DNA of 8,212 nt from DAOUMF01 sp034411955 (GTDB taxonomy: Bacteria; Chloroflexota; Dehalococcoidia; SM23-28-2; RBG-16-64-32): contig DAOUMF010000131.1 of NCBI GenBank assembly GCA_034411955.1, positions 1 through 8,212 on the forward strand, written 5' to 3'. Below, in pieces: positions 1 through 6,270 of the stretch. The notes below the pieces were generated by a model. That model had not been told where the DNA came from. It ran no database searches and saw nothing but the letters and a program-made list of their open reading frames with translations. The stretch's first letter is position 1; each line of letters opens with the position of its first letter. A program made the position numbers and the translations under genes.

Positions 1-767
1 CCCTGGAGGTGGCCGTTGCCGCGGCCTTCGCCGCCGCTGCCGAAATTCCCCTTGACCCCCGTGACGTGGCGGTCCTCGCCCGGCGGGCGGAGAACGATTT
101 CGTGGGTGTTCAGTGCGGCGTCATGGATCAGCTCGCCGCCGTCTTCGGACGGCCGGATCATGCTCTCCTGATCGACTGCCGGAGCCTTGAGGTCGAGCCC
201 GTACCGCTGAGCCTGGATGAGCAGGGGGTGGCCGTCGTCATCGTCGATACCGGGGTGCGGCGCGCCCTGGGCGACTCGCCCTACAACCAGCGGCGGCGGG
301 AATGCGCGCAGGCGGCCGCTGCCCTGGATGTCCCCGCCCTGCGCGATGTCGCCTCTGACAAGCTGGAGGCCGGCAAGCGGGGACTCCCGCCGGAGCTGTA
401 CCGCCGCGCCCGCCACGTGGTGACGGAGGAGGCCCGCGTGAGCGCCGCCGTGGCCGCCCTAAGGCGCGGCGACCTGGACACGCTGGGCCGCCTCCTGCGC
501 GAATCGCATGACAGCCTTCGGCACGACTTCGAGGTCTCCTGCCGCGAGCTGGACCTGCTGGTCGAGCTGGCCGCCCCGGTGGAAGGCGTACTTGGCGCCC
601 GTCTCACTGGCGCTGGGTTCGGTGGCTGTACGCTGAACCTGGTGCGCCGGGGGGCGCTGGACGCCTTCCGGCGCGGCGTGCTCCAGGCCTACCGCAAGCG
701 CACGGGCCTGCCTGCCGAGATGCACATCGTCCGCGCCAGCCAGGGCCTCCAGGTGACCGATGTCTGA
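1..767 (+). CDS. galK: Galactokinase, 3' part (5' end outside window)
   Basis: GalK phosphorylates alpha-D-galactose with ATP to galactose-1-phosphate, the first committed Leloir step, in the cytoplasm. The window opens inside the gene: the frame is open from the first base (first full codon at 3) and begins at LEVA, which in this family directly follows the GHMP-kinase Ser-rich ATP loop. The apparent GTG at 9 is therefore an internal codon. Visible hallmarks are CGVMDQ (nt 114-131), whose Asp codon (126-128) matches the catalytic base of galactokinases; the segment ALGDSPYNQRRREC (about 264-305), typical of GalK; RRARHVVTE; and the C-terminal GHMP motif LTGAGFGG (603-626). About 254 residues remain of a usual 350-400, so roughly a third is missing upstream. 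Its stop overlaps the start of the alpha-galactosidase gene by 8 nt, implying one operon and probable translational coupling. Identification is firm. Confidence 0.95.
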   Translation, partial: LEVAVAAAFAAAAEIPLDPRDVAVLARRAENDFVGVQCGVMDQLAAVFGRPDHALLIDCRSLEVEPVPLSLDEQGVAVVIVDTGVRRALGDSPYNQRRRECAQAAAALDVPALRDVASDKLEAGKRGLPPELYRRARHVVTEEARVSAAVAALRRGDLDTLGRLLRESHDSLRHDFEVSCRELDLLVELAAPVEGVLGARLTGAGFGGCTLNLVRRGALDAFRRGVLQAYRKRTGLPAEMHIVRASQGLQVTDV

Positions 768-2832
768 GGTACGCCACCGCCGGGCTCCCGAGGGGCCCGT
801 CCTGGAGAACGGCGCCCTGCGCCTGGCCGTCCGTCTGGACGAGGGCACGTTCTCCTTGGGCCCCGCTGGTAGCCGCGATGAGGCCCCGCCTGCCGGCGTA
901 CAGGTCATCCCCAGCGCCTGGACCAGCGTCGTCCTTGCCGACGGGGCATCGCTGACGTCCCGCGGCGCAGGTTTCGACCTCGAAGTGGTACGGCCTGTCG
1001 AGGACGCCCATGGCCGCGGCAAGGCTCTCACCCTGTGCCGCCGCGCCCCGCCTGGAGGGCGGGAGCCGCACCTCGCTCTGACCCTCACTCTCTACGAGGA
1101 GCAGCCTTTCGCTATCCTCCGCTCGCACCTCAGCAACACCACCGGCCGTCCTCTGCGCGTGCAGGCGTTCCACGTCATGGAGGCGGCCCTCCCGGCCCTG
1201 AAGGCTCGGCTCGCGGACTGGCGCTTCTACAAGCACGGCTGGCAGTCCTGGAGCCCCACCCTGACCCTCTCCGCCGATGACGATGACATCCCACCGTTCC
1301 CGCCCGTGGTCGACCCGATCACGCGGCCCTCCGGACAGGGCTGCCTTGTCAGCGATCTCGTCGCTTCCCTGCACGAGCCCGCCTCTGGCCAGACCATCAC
1401 CGCTGGCTTCGTCTCGGCCGCCGACCAGTTCTCTCAGGTTTGGCTGGAGCGCGAGGGCGTCACCCTGACCGCCGCCTCCTACGCCGACCACATCGAGGTT
1501 GCGCCCGGCGCAGAGCTGTCGTCGGAGAGGGCAGCGATTGACATAACACCTCACCCACTGTCAGCCCTCGTTCGCTATGGCGACGCCCTGGGCCGCGAGA
1601 TGGGCGCCTTGTCCTGGCCCGACGTCCCAAGCGGTTGGTGCTCGTGGTACCAGTACTTCGTGGGCGTAGGCGAGGATGACATCGTCGCCAACCTGGAGCG
1701 TGTGGCCGAAGGGCGGGATGAGGTCCCCCTGGAGTATGTGCAGGTTGACGACGGCTACCAGGCGGGCATCGGCGACTGGCTGACCGTGAACGAGAAGTTC
1801 CCCCACGGTATGGCCTGGCTCGCCCGGCGGATCCACGAGCGCGGCTTCAAGGCGGGCTTGTGGCTCGCCCCCTTCCTCGCGGGGGCCAGGTCGGGTCTGT
1901 TCGCCGAGCATCCGGACTGGCTCGTCCGAGACGAAGCCGGCGGGCCGGTGATCGGGATCCAGAACTGGGAGCAGGTTTGCTACGCTCTGGACTGCACCCG
2001 CCCTGAGGTCGTCGACTGGCTGGAGGGGGTCTTTCGCACCGTGGCGGACGACTGGGGCTACGACTACGTGAAGATCGACTTCATCTACGCGGCGGCGGTG
2101 GAGGGCCGCCGACATGACCCCAGCGCCACCCGCGCCCAGGCCTACCGCCGCGGCCTGGAGGCGATACGCCGTGCCGTCGGCGGCCGATTCATCCTAGGGT
2201 GCGGCGCGCCCATCGGGCCCAGCATCGGCCTGGTCAACGGCATGCGCATCGGGCCGGACGTGGCTCCCTCCTGGCACCCCCAAGGGCGCCGCGGTCGCCG
2301 CGGCTCCCTCTCCCTCCCCGCCACCGCCAACGCCCTGCGCAGCGCCATCACCCGCTTCTGGATGCACAATCGCCTCTGGCTCAACGACCCCGACTGTCTC
2401 CTTCTGCGCGACTCGGAGACGGATCTCACCCCGGACGAGGTGCGTACCATGGCCACCGTCGTCGCCACGTCCGGCGGCATGGTCCTGGACAGCGACGATC
2501 TCACGCGGCTGTCGCCGGAGCGGCGCCGACTGCTGGCTCAGGTGCTTCCGCTTCGGGGCGCGGCCGCCCTTCCCCGCGATATGTTCGAACGGAACCCGCC
2601 GCAGGTGCTCTGGCGGGAGGACGAAGGCCTGCCCGCCGGCAGGCGTGGCCTCCTGGCCGTCATCAACTGGTCGGACGAAGCGACGGACGTCAGCGCACGC
2701 CTTCCCCTGCCGGCGGCGCGCCTGACCGACTTCTGGACCGGCGAAGACTGCGGCGTCCATCGGAGAGAGGCAACCTTTCCCCTCGCGCCGCACGCCTCGA
2801 AGCTGCTGGTAGTGAGCCGCGGGGAGGACTGA
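760..2832 (+). CDS. galA: Alpha-galactosidase, glycoside hydrolase family 36
   Basis: Hydrolyses terminal alpha-1,6-linked galactose from melibiose or raffinose-type sugars. The protein has 690 residues: an N-terminal beta-sandwich region (about 1-285), a TIM barrel (about 290-590) and a C-terminal beta domain. Barrel landmarks are GWCSWYQYF (292-300), QVDDGYQ (328-334), GLWLAPF (366-372) and YALDCTRPEV (408-417). The nucleophile is Asp440 in VKIDF; the acid/base is Asp500 in MRIGPD. This arrangement closely resembles the Thermotoga maritima GalA type, including the later ITRFWMHNRLWLNDPDCL stretch. There is no signal peptide or membrane segment, so it should act in the cytoplasm on imported sugars and pass galactose to the GalK encoded just upstream. 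The start at 760 overlaps galK and follows AGGTGA (751-756); no other Met occurs before residue 140, so this start is good. Exact substrate preference cannot be read from sequence; other GH36 alpha-galactosyl activities remain possible. Confidence 0.93.
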   Translation: MSEVRHRRAPEGPVLENGALRLAVRLDEGTFSLGPAGSRDEAPPAGVQVIPSAWTSVVLADGASLTSRGAGFDLEVVRPVEDAHGRGKALTLCRRAPPGGREPHLALTLTLYEEQPFAILRSHLSNTTGRPLRVQAFHVMEAALPALKARLADWRFYKHGWQSWSPTLTLSADDDDIPPFPPVVDPITRPSGQGCLVSDLVASLHEPASGQTITAGFVSAADQFSQVWLEREGVTLTAASYADHIEVAPGAELSSERAAIDITPHPLSALVRYGDALGREMGALSWPDVPSGWCSWYQYFVGVGEDDIVANLERVAEGRDEVPLEYVQVDDGYQAGIGDWLTVNEKFPHGMAWLARRIHERGFKAGLWLAPFLAGARSGLFAEHPDWLVRDEAGGPVIGIQNWEQVCYALDCTRPEVVDWLEGVFRTVADDWGYDYVKIDFIYAAAVEGRRHDPSATRAQAYRRGLEAIRRAVGGRFILGCGAPIGPSIGLVNGMRIGPDVAPSWHPQGRRGRRGSLSLPATANALRSAITRFWMHNRLWLNDPDCLLLRDSETDLTPDEVRTMATVVATSGGMVLDSDDLTRLSPERRRLLAQVLPLRGAAALPRDMFERNPPQVLWREDEGLPAGRRGLLAVINWSDEATDVSARLPLPAARLTDFWTGEDCGVHRREATFPLAPHASKLLVVSRGED

Positions 2833-3353
2833 TGCCCGCCGTCATGGTCTCCGGCCCGGCCGGCTGCGGCAAGACCACCCTCATCCGCAGGGCCGTCGCT
2901 GAGCTGGGGGTCCCCGCCGCTGGCTTCTACACCGAGGAGATCCGGGCGGCCGGGCGCCGCGAGGGCTTCGCGCTGGTCACCCTGGACGGGCGCCGGGCGA
3001 CCCTGGCCTCGGTGCGAATACGTGGTCCGCACCGCGTGTCCAAGTACGGCGTCGACGTGGAGGCGCTGGAGTCCGTCGGCCTGCCCGCTCTGGAGGAGGC
3101 GACGGCGGGGGCAAACCTGCTCGTCGTCGACGAGATCGGCAAGATGGAGCTGTTCTCGCAGCGCTTCCGGGAGGCGGTGCTTCGCGCTCTCGACGCCGGC
3201 GGGTCGGTTCTCGCCACCATCATGCTCTCGCGTCATCCCTTCGCCGACGCCGTCAAGGCACGGGACGACGTCCGCCTGATCCACCTGACCCCCGAGACCC
3301 GCGAGCGCGTCCTCGGCGAGGTCGTCGCCGCCCTGCGGCAGATGCTACGTTGA
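2832..3353 (+). CDS. THEP1-type nucleoside triphosphatase (NTPase_1 family)
   Basis: 173-residue P-loop NTPase, close in length to the archaeal/thermophile THEP1 proteins and human NTPCR. The Walker A motif is GPAGCGKT (8-15); FYTEE (32-36) is a family signature; Walker B with the following Glu is LLVVDEIGKMELFSQ (96-110), an almost diagnostic string for this family. Members hydrolyse ATP, GTP and other NTPs slowly to NDP; their cellular role is unsettled. The start ATG overlaps the TGA of the alpha-galactosidase gene by one base (TGATG). It sits 3 nt after GGAGGA (2823-2828), which is slightly close; Met5 at 2844 is an alternative, but Met1 gives the usual distance to the P-loop. It is probably co-translated with galK and the alpha-galactosidase. 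What the NTPase does in that unit is unknown. No truncation or missing catalytic residue was seen. Confidence 0.92.
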   Translation: MPAVMVSGPAGCGKTTLIRRAVAELGVPAAGFYTEEIRAAGRREGFALVTLDGRRATLASVRIRGPHRVSKYGVDVEALESVGLPALEEATAGANLLVVDEIGKMELFSQRFREAVLRALDAGGSVLATIMLSRHPFADAVKARDDVRLIHLTPETRERVLGEVVAALRQMLR

Positions 3354-3379
3354 CCGTGACCAGGCGGCAATGCTAAGTT
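3350..3379 (+). promoter_or_regulatory. Candidate sigma70-like promoter for the TetR gene
   Basis: TTGACC (3350-3355, 5 of 6 to the -35 consensus) and TAAGTT (3374-3379, 3 of 6) lie 18 bp apart, with TG at 3371-3372 giving an extended -10. The -35 overlaps the stop codon of the upstream NTPase gene. Transcription would start near 3386, about 27 nt before the TetR start. A weaker alternative pair, TTGCAC (3378-3383) and TTACAT (3402-3407), would give a leaderless mRNA. Pattern match only. Confidence 0.35.
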
Positions 3380-3391
3380 GCACCTGCCCCC

Positions 3392-3425
3392 AGTCAAACG
3401 ATTACATAGGCCATGAAGTCAAACG
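3392..3425 (+). repeat. 9-bp direct repeat straddling the TetR start codon
   Basis: AGTCAAACG occurs exactly at 3392-3400 and again at 3417-3425, 25 bp apart start to start. The start codon at 3413 lies between the copies and the second copy falls in codons 2-5. The position would suit an operator or an mRNA control element, but TetR operators are usually inverted rather than direct repeats, and chance cannot be excluded. Confidence 0.4.
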
Positions 3426-4075
3426 CTCCCTCCAGACGGCCCAGCGCGATCAGACGAACCCGCCGCGGCCCCCAGACCCGCAAGCAGATCCTGGACGCAT
3501 CCCTGCGCCTCTTCTCCGAGCGGGGGTTCGCCCGCACCACCGTTCGCGGTATCGCGCGCGCGGCCGGCATCACCGATGCCGCCATCTACTACCATTTTCA
3601 GTCCAAGCGCGATCTGCTGGAGGCGCTGGTCGAGGAGCGTGGCATCGTCTCCAGTCTTCAGGAGTTGGAGCGGACAGCCGCTGACATACCCCTCCAGCAG
3701 AACCTCAGGTGGATGACCCGCCGCGCCGTCAACATCATGGATGAGAACCGCGACTTCCTGCGCCTCATCATCATGGAGGGCTTGGGCGGCGACGAGTCCG
3801 CTCTCGAGCAGTACCATCGCCTGGTCGATCTCTGGGAGAGCGCCCTCACCGCCATGCTTCAGCGTTACGCGGAAAAGGCGGAACTGCCGCGCCATGCGCC
3901 AGCAGCCACGGCCCGCCAGATCATCTACCTGATCCTGATGGCGTTCCAGGACACGCTCCTGGGACGCCTGGTGCCACCGGCGGCGTCGGCGGAAGAGCGC
4001 CGCCAGGCCTTGGCCGACTTCGTCGGCGGAACGCTGGAGCCCCTGTCGCCCAGTCTGCAGCGGGCCGGACTGTAA
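3413..4075 (+). CDS. TetR/AcrR-family transcriptional regulator
   Basis: 220-residue regulator, a normal length for the family. After a basic, Arg-rich N-terminal tail (1-20) comes the TetR DNA-binding domain: QILDASLRLFSERGF (25-39), then the helix-turn-helix TTVRGIARAAGITDAAIYYHF (42-62) followed by SKRDLLEAL. Residues from about 80 onward form the helical ligand-binding and dimer domain, with a hydrophobic helix near 168-185. The ligand cannot be predicted. No convincing ribosome binding site precedes the ATG: only AGG ends 2 nt before it, so initiation may be weak or leaderless. A perfect 9-bp direct repeat flanks the start. The gene follows the galactose operon in the same direction after a 59-bp gap and converges on treT with 8 bp between stop codons. 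Targets could be itself, the galactose genes or something outside the window; none is shown by the sequence. Confidence 0.92.
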   Translation: MKSNAPSRRPSAIRRTRRGPQTRKQILDASLRLFSERGFARTTVRGIARAAGITDAAIYYHFQSKRDLLEALVEERGIVSSLQELERTAADIPLQQNLRWMTRRAVNIMDENRDFLRLIIMEGLGGDESALEQYHRLVDLWESALTAMLQRYAEKAELPRHAPAATARQIIYLILMAFQDTLLGRLVPPAASAEERRQALADFVGGTLEPLSPSLQRAGL

Positions 4076-4083
4076 CTCGAGCG

Positions 4084-5313
4084 CTAGAGGGAGGCCAGCA
4101 GGCGCATCTCGTCCCGCATCAGGCGAGAGATGAGGAATCCCTCCCGCACTCGCTCGCGCCCGGCCGCCCCCAACCGAGCGGCCTCCCCGGGCGTACGCAG
4201 CAGGTAAAGAACCCGCTCCACGAACTCGTCCTCGTCCTCGGCCAGAAAGCCGCCAGTCCCGTCCTCCATCTGAAGGGGTATGCCCCCGGCCGGCCCCGCT
4301 ACCACTGGTGTGCCCTTCCACAGCGTCTCCGAGACCACCAGTCCGAACCCCTCCCGGATCGACTTCTGGATCACGACATCGGAGTGCCGCTGGAAGGCGT
4401 TCACCTCCACGCTGCTGACTCCGGTGATGTTCGTCGCCACGTGGATATCGGGGTCTCCCTGGGTCTCTTTCAGGATCCCCTGGTATATCCCCCAGCCCTC
4501 GGGGTCGTCCAGCGCCAGGGAGCCGAGCAGGGCCAGTTGCAGGCCGGGCATCTCCTCCCGCGCCCGGCGGTAGACCCGTATCACCCCCTCAGGATCCTTC
4601 CAGGGATCAAACCGGGACACCTGGGTGAGGAGGGGCTGATCCAGGTCAACCCCCATCCAGCGGGCGATCTGGCTGCACATCCTTGTGGACACGGGGATGT
4701 TTTTGGGGCTGAGGGGATCGATGCCCGGCGCCATCACCGTCACCCTCGGGTGTTCCAGCGCCTTGGGTACGAATTCCTCCATGGTGAACACCAGAGCATC
4801 GTACTCCTGCATGAACGGTGTCAGGTAACCCAACACCTCCGGCTCCGGCTCCGAGGTGTCGATGTGGCAGCGCCACACCCAAGTCGCTCCGTCCCGGCCG
4901 TGGAAACGGCGCACGGCCAAAGTCTGCGGATCATGGGCGATCACGAAATCGTAGTCGCCCTCCAGGAGCGAGGCGTTGCGTCCGCCGTACATCTCGAAGA
5001 TCTCCCGGTCCTCGCCCGAGAGGCGATGGTCGGCCCCCTGCAACGCGTTGTGAAACGCCTTGCTCACGCCGAAGAACCGCTCATCCCCGGTGATCACCCG
5101 CCACTCCACGTCCAGCCCTAACCCCAGATAGAGAGGCGTCATCGATCGCAACAGCTCCGAGACGCCACCGCCGTAGGCAGTGCTGTTCACGTTGAGGATT
5201 CGGCGCCCCCGCAGCCCCTCAGCCAGCTCCTTTAGCTCATCCATCGCCGGGCGGCCCACGAACTCCTCGTAGGCATCCGGATTCTGGACGCCGACATCGA
5301 CCTGCCGCAGCAT
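4084..5313 (-). CDS. treT: TreT-like trehalose synthase (glycosyltransferase family 4)
   Basis: TreT reversibly makes trehalose from an NDP-glucose and glucose in the cytoplasm (trehalose glycosyltransferring synthase). The 409-residue protein has the GT-B layout: an N-terminal acceptor domain with the TreT-type glycine loop NSTAYGGGVSELL (43-55) and AHDPQ (126-130), and a C-terminal nucleotide-sugar domain with SRFDPWKDPEGVI (233-245), DDPEGW (269-274), VNAFQRHSDVVIQKS (304-318) and the GT4 E-x7-E pair Glu321/Glu329 in REGFGLVVSE. The FDPWKDP and NAFQR strings separate TreT from most other GT4 enzymes. The N-terminal length agrees with known TreT, supporting the ATG at 5313. Only AGG, 5 nt before the ATG, hints at a ribosome binding site. 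In several thermophiles treT sits with a sugar ABC transporter; none is in view here. It diverges from the phosphatase gene over 21 bp. A related trehalose or sucrose-type GT4 activity is the main alternative. Confidence 0.87.
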   Translation of the reverse strand: MLRQVDVGVQNPDAYEEFVGRPAMDELKELAEGLRGRRILNVNSTAYGGGVSELLRSMTPLYLGLGLDVEWRVITGDERFFGVSKAFHNALQGADHRLSGEDREIFEMYGGRNASLLEGDYDFVIAHDPQTLAVRRFHGRDGATWVWRCHIDTSEPEPEVLGYLTPFMQEYDALVFTMEEFVPKALEHPRVTVMAPGIDPLSPKNIPVSTRMCSQIARWMGVDLDQPLLTQVSRFDPWKDPEGVIRVYRRAREEMPGLQLALLGSLALDDPEGWGIYQGILKETQGDPDIHVATNITGVSSVEVNAFQRHSDVVIQKSIREGFGLVVSETLWKGTPVVAGPAGGIPLQMEDGTGGFLAEDEDEFVERVLYLLRTPGEAARLGAAGRERVREGFLISRLMRDEMRLLASL

Positions 5314-5326
5314 GACTACCTATAAT
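5297..5326 (+). promoter_or_regulatory. Promoter for PAP2 phosphatase gene, giving a near-leaderless mRNA
   Basis: A perfect TATAAT (5321-5326) lies 18 bp after TCGACC (5297-5302, 4 of 6 to TTGACA). Transcription would be expected near 5332-5334, at or next to the ATG at 5335. No ribosome binding site separates the two, so a leaderless or near-leaderless message is predicted. The -35 lies within the 5' end of the oppositely oriented treT. On the other strand the same AT-rich core reads AATTAT (5327-5322, 4 of 6), which could serve treT, but no matching -35 was found for that direction. Confidence 0.55.
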
Positions 5327-5334
5327 TGGCTGCG

Positions 5335-5970
5335 ATGTCCACCCGGCTGGCCGCTTCCGTCGCCCTTTCCTGGCTAGTCCTGCTCAGTCTGTCCGTCGCG
5401 CTCTCCGTTCTCGCCGCCCTTCACGATACCCTCCCTGCCGATACCCGTATCGTCTCCTGGGCCCAGGGGCTCGCCTTCCCCGGCGAGACCCTGGCCGACG
5501 CCGTCCGCGCCATAACCTCGATCCAGGTCGTGCTGGCGGCCGGCATCGCCCTGGCGCTTCTCCTCTGGCTGCGCGGGTTCCGACGGGAGGCCCTTGCCCT
5601 CGTGGCAGGTCTTATCATCCTACCCCTGCTTCAGTCCGGCATCAAGGAGATGGTGGATCGGCCTCGTCCCGAGGAGGGGATGGTCGAGCTACGGGGCTCC
5701 TTCAGCAGTCCTAGCTTCCCCTCCGGCCACGTGATGAGCTCCATCTACTACTACGGTTTTCTGGCGTATCTGGCCGTTGCTCTCCCTCTGGCCACCCCGG
5801 CCCGCGCCGTCCTGGCGATTCTCTCCTGGGCCGTCCTTGTCCTCACCGGCCCCGCCAACGTCTGGCTGGGCGTCCACTGGCCCAGCGACGTCCTCGGCGG
5901 GTACGCCTGGGGGACGGTGCTGCTGCTGCCGGTGATCCTGGTTTGCCGGCGCTTCGGTCGACACTCATGA
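5335..5970 (+). CDS. PAP2-family membrane phosphatase
   Basis: 211-residue integral membrane protein of the type 2 phosphatidic acid phosphatase superfamily, whose members dephosphorylate lipid phosphates such as phosphatidic acid or undecaprenyl pyrophosphate. Hydrophobic segments are visible at about 8-28, 64-79, 86-100, 136-152, 157-172 and 189-203. Motif 1 (K-x6-RP) is Lys104...Arg111-Pro112; motif 2 is PSGH (129-132); motif 3 is GPANVWLGVHWPSD, with catalytic His181 and Asp185. The Arg that normally lies six residues before that His is Asn176 here, so one of the usual phosphate-binding residues is missing. The ATG at 5335 is preferred over the in-frame TTG at 5326, which lies within the -10 element. 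The gene diverges from treT. The pilin gene follows after a 90-bp gap and has its own ribosome binding site. Substrate is unknown, and activity is not assured given Asn176. Confidence 0.88.
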   Translation: MSTRLAASVALSWLVLLSLSVALSVLAALHDTLPADTRIVSWAQGLAFPGETLADAVRAITSIQVVLAAGIALALLLWLRGFRREALALVAGLIILPLLQSGIKEMVDRPRPEEGMVELRGSFSSPSFPSGHVMSSIYYYGFLAYLAVALPLATPARAVLAILSWAVLVLTGPANVWLGVHWPSDVLGGYAWGTVLLLPVILVCRRFGRHS

Positions 5971-6045
5971 CTTTTCCCCAACGTTCACCCCGCCGTCCGT
6001 AAGGGCGACGCTGCTGCTGCGTCCCTAGATTGAGTCGCTCGACAT

Positions 6046-6051
6046 AAGGAG
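6046..6051 (+). promoter_or_regulatory. Ribosome binding site of the small pilin gene
   Basis: AAGGAG ends 9 nt before the ATG at 6061. It is among the best Shine-Dalgarno matches in the window and supports this very small frame as a real gene. No convincing promoter was found upstream; TAGATT at 6026-6031 resembles a -10 but lacks a -35 partner. Confidence 0.75.
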
Positions 6052-6060
6052 AACGCCGCC

Positions 6061-6234
6061 ATGATCGAGAATGTGCGCAGTGTCCTAGATCATCTCAACG
6101 CTGAGCGAGGTCAAGCCCTGGCGGATTACAGCCTGATTCTGGCCTTCGTGGCGGCGGCGTGCGTCCTGGCCCTGGGTGTCCTCGGTCTCGCCCTAGCCGG
6201 GCACATCGACAGCTTCGCCACGGCCTTCCCCTAG
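6061..6234 (+). CDS. flp: Flp/Fap-type pilin subunit, 57 residues
   Basis: Small prepilin of the Flp (Tad/type IVb) kind. It consists of a short polar leader (1-17) ending ERG, then QALADYSLIL (18-27) and a continuous hydrophobic helix to about residue 46, ending with a short polar tail HIDSFATAFP. Cleavage by a prepilin peptidase after Gly17 would give a 40-residue mature pilin. In that numbering Asp22 is +5 and Tyr23 is +6, the places of the Glu-Tyr pair conserved in Flp pilins, so Glu is conservatively replaced by Asp. Length, layout and the strong AAGGAG site support a real gene. No Tad ATPase, secretin, platform protein or prepilin peptidase is nearby in the window, so assembly machinery, if any, must be encoded elsewhere. 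A non-pilin small membrane protein is the alternative, but the GQ-x3-D-Y pattern argues against it. Confidence 0.8.
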   Translation: MIENVRSVLDHLNAERGQALADYSLILAFVAAACVLALGVLGLALAGHIDSFATAFP

Positions 6235-6270
6235 GCGTGACAACTCCCATGCGGCTATCCAGTAGATTAC

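Noticed and set aside
604..1554. Long minus-strand open frame (316 codons) opposite galK and the alpha-galactosidase
   Set aside because: It lies antisense to two confidently identified genes, has low-complexity composition and shows no recognisable motif; typical of spurious open frames in GC-rich DNA.
2199..3353. A 384-codon reading of the NTPase gene starting inside the alpha-galactosidase
   Set aside because: Residues before the ATG at 2832 are an Arg/Ala/Pro-rich out-of-frame reading of the alpha-galactosidase; homology to THEP1 starts at the 2832 ATG.
3419..4321. Minus-strand open frame of 300 codons spanning the TetR gene and the treT 3' end
   Set aside because: It is antisense to a clear TetR gene and out of frame with treT; Gly/Arg-rich translation without any family signature.
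4384..5121. Plus-strand open frame of 245 codons opposite treT
   Set aside because: Antisense shadow of treT, whose motifs are continuous across the whole stretch; no ribosome binding site or recognisable domain.
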